Shown here piece after piece: positions 1-5,748 of a stretch of DNA of 48,727 nt. A program made the position numbers and the translations under genes. The notes below the pieces were generated by a model. The model was not told the DNA's origin, did not search any database, and worked only from the letters and a program-made list of their open reading frames with translations. The DNA lies in the IMG/VR virus record IMGVR_UViG_3300031715_000009, positions 1 through 48,727 of that record, one strand, 5' to 3'. Position 1 is the stretch's first letter; each line of letters starts with the position of its first letter. This DNA comes from a virus.

Positions 1-125
1 ATTCCAGTCAATGTGGCAATAACATCCACACCCAGAAAATCCGCGTTCATCTTCATGGCCCCACGCATAAAAACAAAATGTGTGAATCCCAAAGAAACAC
101 CAAATAGTAGGAAGTGGGTCGCCAT
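1..125 (-). CDS. 5' part of small hydrophobic protein (second copy of the 48504-48725 gene)
   Basis: ATG at 125 opens about 41 codons that run off the left edge. They equal the first 41 codons of the 73-aa gene at 48504-48725, so this is one gene seen twice because of the terminal overlap. The N-terminus has a hydrophobic stretch, then a polar tail. It is the next gene in the leftward chain after 161-262. No function recognised. Confidence 0.6.
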   Translation of the reverse strand, partial: MATHFLLFGVSLGFTHFVFMRGAMKMNADFLGVDVIATLTG

Positions 126-126
126 C
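1..126. repeat. Left copy of 126-bp terminal direct repeat
   Basis: Bases 1-126 are identical to 48601-48726; base 127 (t) and the last base 48727 (a) differ. This is the usual sign of a contig from a circular or circularly permuted molecule whose ends overlap by roughly one assembly k-mer. The repeat lies inside a minus-strand gene that reads through the junction, so it is more likely an assembly overlap than a physical virion terminus. Confidence 0.9.
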
Positions 127-160
127 TAATCCGGTTCCTACGCGAATCGAACGTAGCCAA

Positions 161-262
161 TTAAGCATCTTTCCCCTTCTCCACCGCCGAACAATTCCCT
201 GCCAACATATCAAACCCGCATTGGTTCATGATTTGTTCGGCGATTATGTAAATATCACTCAT
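161..262 (-). CDS. 33-aa hypothetical protein
   Basis: Small frame starting MSDIYIIAEQ, with its ATG overlapping the TGA of the upstream gene (ATGA at 259-262), the coupling used throughout this operon. It has two cysteines and a short amphipathic N-terminus. The 35 bases between its stop (161) and the next ATG (125) can form a CTACG/CGTAG hairpin. No family recognised; support is the coupling only. Confidence 0.4.
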   Translation of the reverse strand: MSDIYIIAEQIMNQCGFDMLAGNCSAVEKGKDA

Positions 263-277
263 CGTTTCGGGGCCTCG
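255..277. repeat. 23-bp repeat at a gene junction, copy A
   Basis: Identical to 48328-48350. In both places it spans the end of one minus-strand gene (encoding EAPKR-stop) and the ATGAGTGA start of the next (MSD or MSE). The two loci are only about 0.5 kb apart on the circle, which suggests local duplication or recombination of a gene junction. Confidence 0.85.
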
Positions 278-441
278 TCCCACAAAAGATCTATGAAATG
301 GCACAAAAGGATATTCCGTTTCCATACCTCCGCGCGTTTCAGGCGAAGGTATACACCGTTCATGACGAGCGTCTTGTCATTCATTGGAATCCCAAACTCC
401 CTTTCCGATATTTCGGGTAGCGTCCTTTGTGTTTCTGACAT
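259..441 (-). CDS. 60-aa hypothetical protein
   Basis: The start at 441 (MSETQRTLPE) is preferred over the ATG at 456 because an AAAAGGA ribosome site lies just before it. It ends in EAPKR and is stop-start coupled to the 33-aa gene. The body has a possible beta-strand part followed by a helical WKRNILLCHFIDLLW stretch. It overlaps the C-terminus of the 381-677 gene in another frame. No family recognised. Confidence 0.5.
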   Translation of the reverse strand: MSETQRTLPEISEREFGIPMNDKTLVMNGVYLRLKRAEVWKRNILLCHFIDLLWDEAPKR

Positions 442-677
442 GCTTTCCTTTTCCATCCGTGGAAATTGATGTTGTAGAGTGTCACATCATATCGCTTGCA
501 ATCGACACAGCCCCACACGCGGCGGTCATTCGACGTCACTGGCGGTTCCGTCACCTCTGGGGAGGGGGCAGGACCCGGAGGTACAACCGGTAGGGGTTCT
601 GTCGCCGCTTTGCGTTCGTCGTTTCGGGCAGAGGTCTTGGTGCGCCACTTTTGCCATATACGTTTCAAGGGCCCCAT
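381..677 (-). CDS. Proline-rich protein with C-terminal Cys/His cluster
   Basis: Starts at MGPLKRIWQK (677) behind a strong AAAGGAGG ribosome site 7 bases upstream. A basic N-terminus, a Pro/Glu-rich linker (about residues 28-50) and a C-terminal segment with CVDC followed by CQKH suggest a small zinc site on a flexible tether. About 150 nt of it overlap the MVDQL zinc-finger gene (526-735) in a different frame. Function unknown; perhaps nucleic acid binding. Confidence 0.55.
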   Translation of the reverse strand: MGPLKRIWQKWRTKTSARNDERKAATEPLPVVPPGPAPSPEVTEPPVTSNDRRVWGCVDCKRYDVTLYNINFHGWKRKACQKHKGRYPKYRKGSLGFQ

Positions 678-735
678 CCGGTTGCCTCCTTTCAATCACT
701 TGTCCACAGTCCTTACATTTTAGTTGATCCACCAT
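526..735 (-). CDS. Small zinc-finger protein, heavily overlapped
   Basis: The first 40 residues carry CKDC, then HQDLC about 25 residues later, a treble-clef or zinc-ribbon-like pattern seen in many phage small proteins. The rest (Thr/Gly/Ser/Pro) looks low in complexity and overlaps the better-supported 381-677 frame, so the true product may be shorter or the two frames may be joined by frameshifting. No clear ribosome site before ATG 735. Confidence 0.4.
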   Translation of the reverse strand: MVDQLKCKDCGQVIERRQPDGALETYMAKVAHQDLCPKRRTQSGDRTPTGCTSGSCPLPRGDGTASDVE

Positions 736-782
736 AAAAGTACCAAGGTAACAAACATAACAAGAAATGTCCGGCCATTCAT
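720..782 (-). CDS. 20-aa one-helix membrane microprotein
   Basis: MNGRTFLVMFVTLVLLWWIN: one arginine then a nearly pure hydrophobic helix of about 14 residues. Its ATG overlaps the TAA of the HNH gene (TAATG at 780-784), which supports translation by coupling. Too short for family assignment; it could equally be a chance frame upstream of the MVDQL gene. Confidence 0.3.
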   Translation of the reverse strand: MNGRTFLVMFVTLVLLWWIN

Positions 783-1114
783 TACACTCCCACCGCCAGA
801 TGCGCGGATCGACTCATGGTTGCAGGTCTACTGACCACCGGGATAAAGATAATGCGGGTATGCGGCAGTTTCTTGAATTTCTCCAAGTTGAACCGAATCA
901 CTACCAGGTTCGACGGCGCGTTGTCTTCGCGTTTACCGTTTTTATGGAACACTCTTTCACCTTCCAGCAAGTCCCGGTGAACGACACTGTTCCGGGCGAC
1001 CATGCGATGTTCCGCTTCCCACTTCCCATCGGTTCGTTTAATGAACCGATACCCTGATGTGCGTAGAATGATCGTTCCACTATGATAATTGTGCATCCTA
1101 TGATAGTCTGGCAT
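782..1114 (-). CDS. HNH endonuclease
   Basis: A 110-aa protein. The core reads GYRFIKRTDGKW, EHRMVARN, then RVFHKNGKREDN and APSNLVVI, the usual order of a phage HNH_3-type nuclease: beta hairpin, conserved EHR, H-x-N-G-x2-x-DN, then SNL. The canonical VHH is VFH here, so the first histidine of the motif is replaced while the second is kept. Good ribosome site (GGAAGGAG) before 1114. Lies directly downstream of the OrfA-like gene. It could be a homing or a packaging/recombination-associated nuclease. Confidence 0.75.
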   Translation of the reverse strand: MPDYHRMHNYHSGTIILRTSGYRFIKRTDGKWEAEHRMVARNSVVHRDLLEGERVFHKNGKREDNAPSNLVVIRFNLEKFKKLPHTRIIFIPVVSRPATMSRSAHLAVGV

Positions 1115-1116
1115 GA

Positions 1117-1581
1117 TTAACTCCTTCCACTATATTTCTTAAGGGCTTGAATATCTAAAGCGTAGTCTGAAATCAGTAACCGCAACTCCAGATTTTCTGC
1201 CTTTAAGATTTTGATTTCGTCGCTGGACCCGTTGGTATGCACCAAGGGTACAATGGTTCGTACGGCTTTTTCAGCCTGTTTACGGCTTCGGGATAAAGCA
1301 CTTAGAAACGTCGTGGGTTTAATCCCCTTTTCAAGACAGAACCCTTTCAGCGTCAACTGATCTTTTCGCTGTTCGTATTCGGCAATGATCGGGGCCCATT
1401 CTTCGGCGGTTCGTTCTTTGTACGCTTTGGGATTTAACCCAAACTTATTTTTCCAGCCGTTATATATGAAATAGGTAATGCCGGCTTTCTGAACGGCTTG
1501 TTGTGCGTTCATCCCTTCCCGTCGGTATTGATCGACTTCATTTACTTTCTGCATTCTTTCATCATCTGTGTGAACTGTCAT
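1117..1581 (-). CDS. IS3-family OrfA-like DNA-binding protein
   Basis: A 154-aa protein with two apparent helix-turn-helix units: residues about 13-47 (YRREGMNAQQAVQKAGI...WKNKFG) and about 73-100 (TLKGFCLEKGIKPTTFLSAL). The C-terminal zipper (about 124-150) has the ENLELR...LDIQALKKYSG pattern typical of IS3 OrfA, the DNA-binding half of an IS3 transposase. No OrfB (DDE catalytic half) or inverted repeats lie nearby, so it seems to be a captured DNA-binding protein, possibly a phage regulator. Ribosome site AGGAAAGGA overlaps the end of the RusA gene 4 bases upstream. Confidence 0.65.
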   Translation of the reverse strand: MTVHTDDERMQKVNEVDQYRREGMNAQQAVQKAGITYFIYNGWKNKFGLNPKAYKERTAEEWAPIIAEYEQRKDQLTLKGFCLEKGIKPTTFLSALSRSRKQAEKAVRTIVPLVHTNGSSDEIKILKAENLELRLLISDYALDIQALKKYSGRS

Positions 1582-1584
1582 GGG

Positions 1585-1944
1585 TTAGTCCTTTCCTATG
1601 TCCTTCACCACAAAAACGGTTCGTGGTTCATCGGATCGTCTGACAACATTAAATTCGCGGCCAATGATCTGTCGATCATCGCGCCACAAGATACCATTCC
1701 CTGCATCAAAGAGGGCCTTTAAACAGTTGTCGGCATCGCCCCTTTTCACGCCATAAAACACCACTTCAATTACGACATCGTTTAGTAAGAGCGGCATCCC
1801 CTGACCGGCTTTCTGTTTGAGTAGTTGCCACGCCAGTTCGTCTTTGGCTTCTTTGGACGGATCGTAGAAATGTCCTTGCTTACTTTTACGGGCGCGTTCT
1901 TGAACCACCGGAGGCCCCGCAATCTCAAAGTGATAGGATTTCAC
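1585..1944 (-). CDS. rusA: RusA-like Holliday junction resolvase
   Basis: 119 aa, the usual RusA length (about 120). The core is RGDADNCLKALFDAGNGILWRDDRQI: D70, D72, K76 and D89/D90 match the metal-binding aspartates and lysine of E. coli RusA almost position for position, followed by the conserved DD-x-Q-I. The enzyme cuts four-way junctions and would resolve branched phage DNA before packaging, acting with the exonuclease and annealing protein encoded just upstream. Its ATG overlaps the stop of the 48-aa coiled-coil gene (ATGA). Confidence 0.93.
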   Translation of the reverse strand: MKSYHFEIAGPPVVQERARKSKQGHFYDPSKEAKDELAWQLLKQKAGQGMPLLLNDVVIEVVFYGVKRGDADNCLKALFDAGNGILWRDDRQIIGREFNVVRRSDEPRTVFVVKDIGKD

Positions 1945-2087
1945 GAAATCCCCGTTTCTTTCTTTAAGCGGAGGAATTTCAATTCCGTTTCAATCAAGTC
2001 AATCGTATGAATCATTCCTTTTAAGAGATACCGCGATTCGGTTAACTTCTCAATTAGTTTGTTAATGACTTCTTCTTCACTTCTCAT
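1941..2087 (-). CDS. 48-aa coiled-coil miniprotein
   Basis: Begins MRSEEEVINKLIEKL and continues as a charged amphipathic helix with leucines at heptad spacing. It is coupled on both sides: its ATG overlaps the TGA of the annealing protein (2084-2087) and its TGA overlaps the RusA ATG (1941-1944). Placement between two recombination genes hints at an accessory role, but no family is recognised. Confidence 0.7.
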   Translation of the reverse strand: MRSEEEVINKLIEKLTESRYLLKGMIHTIDLIETELKFLRLKKETGIS

Positions 2088-2836
2088 TGAATCGCTCCTT
2101 TTTCGATCATCTGGATCAAGGCCAAAGCTTCCGAATCAAACAGGTCTTTGGAGGACTCTTTCCCAAACGTTTCTTTGATAAACCATTTGAGTTTGTCCGG
2201 TTCGACTTTTTTCTTTCGGGCAATTTCGTGAAGTTTGGCAAAGAACTTACTTTCCGGGGGCCTTGCTTCATGCGCGATTTCTTCTTTGGATAAAGGCGGT
2301 GTCTCGGTTTTTGTTTCAATCAATTTCGGTTGCGGCATTTTCACCGGCGGTTGTCCTTTCATATCATCGGTCACTTCCTCAGACGGGCATCCCTCATACC
2401 CGGCCAAGATCGCCACGAATCGAAACTTGTTGGACAAGGCTTTCGATCCCGCGCGGGTCTGCGCCATACTCGCCAAGGCATACATCGGTTTATCTTTCCA
2501 TTGGGGTTCGTCGCGCATACAGTAGGCGACACTGCCGCCCACCACTTCCCCGGTCTTATCATTCAATAAATCGCACTTAGCGAAGAACCCTTTTGTTCCA
2601 TCAATGTCGCAAGGTTGCGCGTCTGCGGTTCTTACCGAACAATGGTAAAAAGCTCCAATCGTTTGCCAGTGATGAATTTCAAGGTATCGTTTTCCTCTGA
2701 ATACGAGCGGGGGTTTATCGTTTAAGGTAATGACCCGTTCCAACGCTTGCGCGGCATCGCGAGCCGATAACAGTAAACTTTCCGGCGTTTGGGCTACGAG
2801 TTCTCCTGTTTGTACGTCTAAGACTTCTTTATCCAT
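2084..2836 (-). CDS. Probable phage ssDNA-annealing/recombination protein
   Basis: A 250-aa protein. The first ~155 residues are a compact domain with FRGKRYLEIHHWQTIGAFY, RDEPQWKDKPMYALASMAQTRAGSKAL and FRFVAILAGYEGCPSEE, a pattern I associate with phage recombination proteins next to exonucleases (the ALxSMAQTRAxSKAL and GYEGxPxEE blocks). A Pro-rich linker leads to a helical C-terminal domain (about 195-250). It sits downstream of a PD-(D/E)XK exonuclease and upstream of RusA, as expected for an exonuclease-annealase pair. I cannot separate the RecT, Erf and Sak superfamilies by eye. Strong ribosome site AAGGAGAT. Confidence 0.6.
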   Translation of the reverse strand: MDKEVLDVQTGELVAQTPESLLLSARDAAQALERVITLNDKPPLVFRGKRYLEIHHWQTIGAFYHCSVRTADAQPCDIDGTKGFFAKCDLLNDKTGEVVGGSVAYCMRDEPQWKDKPMYALASMAQTRAGSKALSNKFRFVAILAGYEGCPSEEVTDDMKGQPPVKMPQPKLIETKTETPPLSKEEIAHEARPPESKFFAKLHEIARKKKVEPDKLKWFIKETFGKESSKDLFDSEALALIQMIEKGAIQ

Positions 2837-2945
2837 TCTTATCTCCTTATGAAAACGAGGGGGTAGCGGATAGTTGGAGTACCGCTACGGGTCCATGTTC
2901 TAACAAGTGACTTCAAGGCACCGTCCAACACCCATAACCCCCAAA

Positions 2946-3527
2946 TCATTTGATACTCCGGGGATGGGCCTTCTTGAACCAAGCGTATAAGCCCATGGTA
3001 TTTTCCCATAGATTCGGGTTCATCGGGTCGTAATCGATCAGTCTGAAAGTTCCGTCCTTAAACAGTTGCAAAACCCGAAAAGGTAAAAGCTCGTTACAAT
3101 TTTCGCCCCAAAGCATTTGCTGAGCGGCCCCTTGCAGTTCCGAGGCGGGGTCTACGTCCTTGGAGGTTTTATAGTCTACAATCATATCGTCTAAAACCAA
3201 ATCTAAAGTCCCGGCAAAGTTCAAGCGTTGGCTATACAAGGATATTTCCGTCGCGCAGCGTACGCTTTTTTTGGTTTTAGTCCACCAGGCTTTAAAGCCC
3301 TCGAAGTAGCCCCGGTAGGACTCGTCAAGTGTCTGCTCGTCTAAATTGTCGCCAAGGTATAATTCGATGGCTTTATGCGCCGCGATCCCGCGCGTGGCAA
3401 AATAAGGATCGATGTAAGTCGTGTCTTTGGTGAGGCCCAAGGTTTTAATAATTTCCGTAATTCCGGGTACACGTTTTCCCTCCCAAAAGTATTGATGCTT
3501 TTCCGGTTCTAATATTAAGCCCTCCAT
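2946..3527 (-). CDS. PD-(D/E)XK (Cas4/RecB-like) exonuclease
   Basis: A 193-aa protein with RGIAAHKAIE at 46-55, E94 in ATEISLY, GTLDLVL (D109), IVDYKTSK (D118, K120) and a following Q-rich helix (QGAAQQ, about 132-137). This is the motif II-III order of the PD-(D/E)XK fold, and the length fits single-domain phage exonucleases. It probably resects ends for the adjacent annealing protein. Its start is overlapped by the 28-aa frame 3515-3601. Ribosome site GAAGGG. Confidence 0.85.
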   Translation of the reverse strand: MEGLILEPEKHQYFWEGKRVPGITEIIKTLGLTKDTTYIDPYFATRGIAAHKAIELYLGDNLDEQTLDESYRGYFEGFKAWWTKTKKSVRCATEISLYSQRLNFAGTLDLVLDDMIVDYKTSKDVDPASELQGAAQQMLWGENCNELLPFRVLQLFKDGTFRLIDYDPMNPNLWENTMGLYAWFKKAHPRSIK

Positions 3528-3601
3528 CTTTTTTCCCTTCTAACTGGTTCTGTGTATTTTTCTAATGCTAGCAGAAGCACATTAGTTAATTTTGTAGGCA
3601 T
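3515..3601 (-). CDS. 28-aa putative leader protein upstream of exonuclease
   Basis: Starts MPTKLTNVLLLALEKYTEPV and ends inside the first codons of the exonuclease gene in another frame. The N-terminus is amphipathic with a leucine-rich stretch, the tail is basic. A modest GGGGA site precedes it, and the anti-Shine-Dalgarno hairpin (3609-3644) lies just upstream, so it could be a regulated leader. A longer overlapping frame of 30 codons (3586-3678) is also open. Weak support. Confidence 0.35.
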   Translation of the reverse strand: MPTKLTNVLLLALEKYTEPVRREKRWRA

Positions 3602-3608
3602 AAAGAAT

Positions 3609-3644
3609 CCCCGGTAAGCGTCCAAGGAGGCCGCCTAACGGGGG
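3609..3644 (-). other. Hairpin whose loop shows the anti-Shine-Dalgarno sequence
   Basis: In the leftward transcript the segment folds as an imperfect 10-bp stem (CCCCCGTTAG with CTTACCGGGG, 8 of 10 pairs) closing a 16-base loop that contains CCTCCTT, the core complementary to ribosome binding sites; the plus strand reads AAGGAGG at 3624-3630 with no plus-strand start nearby. It lies 8 bases upstream of the 28-aa leader ORF. It may be part of a longer regulatory RNA with 3714-3871. Confidence 0.4.
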
Positions 3645-3713
3645 ATAACGGGTCATTATTCATTAAGTTAAAGAGCATGGTTAAATTCTTTCTTCTGAAA
3701 CTCCTACAGGGCC

Positions 3714-3871
3714 GGGGGGATACTAGAGTCAACGCGGGGTCCGAAGACCGCTTATGCTCGTCTAGCCCCTTTCCGATCCTTGGTAGGCTCGATTCCTAGA
3801 TAGTAGAGAGTTGTTCAGGACAACACAAATATCAAGCGTTTCGCCGTTCCTCTACACGTTTAGTCTATCTA
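3714..3871 (-). ncRNA. Candidate structured RNA in the 340-base coding gap
   Basis: The gap 3602-3941 has no frame over 30 codons but dense pairing on the leftward transcript. Module 1: 3866-3871 pairs with 3797-3802 and 3850-3855 with 3803-3808 (6 bp each, nearly stacked), enclosing a GCG/CGC hairpin (3836-3844) and a 5-bp GTTGT/ACAAC hairpin (3810-3824). Module 2: 3766-3769 with 3716-3719 and 3761-3765 with 3723-3727, capped inside by a 4-bp GGTC/GACC stem with a C(UUCG)G tetraloop (3738-3749). UUCG is the stable form only when read from the minus strand, the direction of transcription here. No known RNA family recognised. Confidence 0.5.
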
Positions 3872-3941
3872 AGCGATGTTTGTACTTCCTCACTGACAAC
3901 CCCCTCGCGGGAGCTTTAACACCGTGTTACTCGTTATAATG

Positions 3942-4430
3942 CTAATGGGCGATTCCGAATCTCCCTTCAACGGAAGAAACGAACCGAACCACGTTTTTAC
4001 GCTTCCAGCGGTGTTTGTCATTGAGAGAACGTAGCACCGTCTTTAAGGTTTTGAGTTCCCCGGTTTCCGGGTTCATCACCTTTTTCTTAAGGATCGGGAA
4101 CGTCCTTTCGAGATAGTCCCCGACCATGTAGTTATGAACCTCGGTTTTTCCGGTGTGGCCTTGGTAAGCCGCTCCTAGAATGTCGGAACGATCTTCCCCG
4201 GCAAAGTAAACCCCATGCGCCCTCTTGGGCCGCATCGCAATTCCTTTGGTCATAGCCGCGCTCAATGTCATGCGTGGTGTAGCTTCTGTGTTTGTTGGCA
4301 TCTTGGTATCACTCCCTTTCGATACGAAATTAAAACGGTTCTCTTTTTCATTCAAGTAGACGGATAGTGCTAACAATCCAGCGGCAGCAGTAATAGCTAA
4401 GCCTACGGCGGTGTTGGGTGTCAGGGTCAT
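3942..4430 (-). CDS. 162-aa protein with N-terminal membrane segment
   Basis: Residues 8-25 (VGLAITAAAGLLALSVYL) form a likely transmembrane helix or anchor. After a polar stretch the soluble part (from about residue 44, MPTNTEAT) holds AYQGHTGKTEVHNYMVGDYLERTFP and a basic C-terminus. An internal ATG with AAAGGGAG upstream could give a second, soluble product starting at MPTNTE. Coupled to 4427-4630 by ATGA. No family recognised. Confidence 0.65.
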   Translation of the reverse strand: MTLTPNTAVGLAITAAAGLLALSVYLNEKENRFNFVSKGSDTKMPTNTEATPRMTLSAAMTKGIAMRPKRAHGVYFAGEDRSDILGAAYQGHTGKTEVHNYMVGDYLERTFPILKKKVMNPETGELKTLKTVLRSLNDKHRWKRKNVVRFVSSVEGRFGIAH

Positions 4431-4630
4431 TGGGTTTCTTCCACCGTAGGCATTTCAGATCGGAGAGAATTGTCATGGTCTAAGGTAAAACGGATCGCGT
4501 AACGTACAAAGTTCATGGGGGAATGACGAAACCTGTCCTCTTGACACGCTTGGTCAATCCGGTAACGTAAATGCCGACCGTCTTTGCCCGATCCCAAATA
4601 CACCGATAATCGATAATCTTCTTTAGGCAT
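4427..4630 (-). CDS. Possible ribbon-helix-helix regulator
   Basis: 67 aa: a short beta strand (DYRLSVYLG), a helix (LRYRIDQACQEDR), then SPMNFVRYAIRFTLDHD. This order and length resemble Arc/CopG-type ribbon-helix-helix DNA-binding proteins, in which the second helix ends with a hydrophobic xxxVRYAIR pattern. It is the first gene after a strong promoter (4665-4694) with ribosome site AAAAGGAG, a fitting place for an early regulator. The fold is inferred by eye only. Confidence 0.5.
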   Translation of the reverse strand: MPKEDYRLSVYLGSGKDGRHLRYRIDQACQEDRFRHSPMNFVRYAIRFTLDHDNSLRSEMPTVEETQ

Positions 4631-4664
4631 AATCTGTAAATCTCCTTTTTACCCTGACTATTAC

Positions 4665-4694
4665 ATTATACCAGACTAGCTCACAGTGGGTCAA
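4665..4694 (-). promoter_or_regulatory. Strong leftward sigma70-type promoter with extended -10
   Basis: On the minus strand TTGACC (4694-4689), an 18-bp spacer, and TATAAT (4670-4665) preceded directly by TGG. It drives the 4427-4630 gene with a short leader of about 27 bases containing AAAAGGAG. The TGG-TATAAT combination recurs at 8229-8258. Confidence 0.8.
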
Positions 4695-4702
4695 GAACAT
4701 TT

Positions 4703-5056
4703 TTATTCATCCTCATTTTCTTCGGGATCTGGTGAGATCGCTGGTTCACCTTCCCCCATGCGCGGTGATATCATGGCATGGTCAAATGGTTGCCCTTGAA
4801 GGGGATCAAGGGACATGTCCTCTAGCGTGGGTGTCAGGTACGTGATCCTACGGCGGGGCCGGGACTGTACCGCCATCCGTCCGAAGTCATGCCAAGTGCG
4901 CTCGTAACTGACTTTTTCCATGAGGGCCCTCAAATGGCTCTGGACGTGCTTTAAATCGGCTTGCAGCGTCTTTTTTGTGCAGAGGAATGGTTGCGTGTCA
5001 CTACACCTAAACCCCGCGATTTTAGCCAATTCTGTGTAAATTTGCTTTGCAGTCAC
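4703..5056 (-). CDS. 117-aa hypothetical protein
   Basis: GTG start at 5056 (MTAKQIYTEL), overlapping the end of the previous gene by 35 bases. The N-terminal half is helical with two cysteines (FRCSDTQPFLC), the middle is basic (QSRPRRRITYL) and the C-terminus is acidic and proline-rich (PDPEENEDE). It is the last gene before the promoter region 4631-4702. No family recognised. Confidence 0.6.
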   Translation of the reverse strand: MTAKQIYTELAKIAGFRCSDTQPFLCTKKTLQADLKHVQSHLRALMEKVSYERTWHDFGRMAVQSRPRRRITYLTPTLEDMSLDPLQGQPFDHAMISPRMGEGEPAISPDPEENEDE

Positions 5057-5228
5057 GTTTTACCCGCTTTCTGGGGAAACTGTACCCGTAGACCTCAATT
5101 TGATCTTTTGGAGTTGATTTTTCGCGCAGTTCTTGTTCTTCGACTATAGAATTTAGAGTCAGATAGCAGCGGTTACGACTGATCTGAAACAAGCAACCTA
5201 GTTGATATTTTTCTAGGGATGTTATCAT
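5022..5228 (-). CDS. 68-aa putative helix-turn-helix protein
   Basis: Starts MITSLEKYQLGCLFQISRNR, which reads like a helix-turn-helix (QLGCLFQISRNRCYLTL) as in sigma-like or AsnC-type DNA-binding helices, followed by a charged region and a basic tail. Coupled by ATGA to 5225-5533. The HTH reading is a visual guess. Confidence 0.5.
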   Translation of the reverse strand: MITSLEKYQLGCLFQISRNRCYLTLNSIVEEQELREKSTPKDQIEVYGYSFPRKRVKRDCKANLHRIG

Positions 5229-5533
5229 TGATGCCTCTTGAGATAGGTAAAATGTCGCTCTAAATCAGCGCGTGGGACAGTAAATTTATGATCCAGAACC
5301 TTAAGAAAGACATAGCGGGTGGTCATATCATCGACGTAGGCGGTGATCCGTCCGTCTATGGTGATCCATACGCCAGCGCGTAACCGGGTGCGCCGGGGAC
5401 GGTTTTCAATCGCACGCGCCAGCCGTGTTTGATGGACGAGTTCCGCGCGATACCTGGCGCGGCTGGCGGTTGTATCCTCCTCCACACGCCTTAATATCTC
5501 AGCGGCGGCTTGTTCAACGCGTGCAACTGGCAT
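5225..5533 (-). CDS. 102-aa hypothetical protein (helix plus beta domain)
   Basis: The first half is a long charged helix (ARVEQAAAEILRRVEED...). The second half alternates strands (GVWITIDGRITAYVDDMTTRYVFLKVLDHKFTV), suggesting a small beta barrel. Ribosome site GAAAGGG precedes ATG 5533. No family recognised. Confidence 0.65.
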   Translation of the reverse strand: MPVARVEQAAAEILRRVEEDTTASRARYRAELVHQTRLARAIENRPRRTRLRAGVWITIDGRITAYVDDMTTRYVFLKVLDHKFTVPRADLERHFTYLKRHQ

Positions 5534-5534
5534 A

Positions 5535-5747
5535 TTAGCTAACCCTTTCGTAACCGAAATTCTCTAAATATTGTCGATCAATATTAAAAATGTGCGTTGA
5601 CCCTAAGACGGTTAAATACACCTGTCCGGACCCTTCATAGACCACCACGCAGGGGATACCATAGATGATAATGCTTCTACCCTTCAACGGGCTACAACTT
5701 GCCAACTCCACAGATAAGATACCGGGAAACGTCGCACGTATCGGCAT
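5535..5747 (-). CDS. 70-aa hypothetical beta-rich protein
   Basis: Mostly beta: GRSIIIYGIPCVVVYEGSGQVYLTVLGSTHIFNIDRQYLENFGY. Starts MPIRATFPG behind an AAAGGAG site and lies one base from the GATase gene, so the two are co-translated. The strand pattern resembles a small SH3-like or OB-like barrel; it might help the amidotransferase, but nothing specific is visible. Confidence 0.65.
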   Translation of the reverse strand: MPIRATFPGILSVELASCSPLKGRSIIIYGIPCVVVYEGSGQVYLTVLGSTHIFNIDRQYLENFGYERVS

Positions 5748-5748
5748 T

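Noticed and set aside
1-126. A true virion direct terminal repeat
   Set aside because: Its length is close to an assembler k-mer, it lies inside a gene, and no terminase-cut feature is visible; an assembly overlap is simpler.
3783-3806. T-arm-like stem with 7-base loop (TAGG-CTCGATT-CCTA) resembling a tRNA end
   Set aside because: The following 7 bases have no matching 5' acceptor strand upstream and no anticodon arm can be placed; it is also against the direction of transcription.
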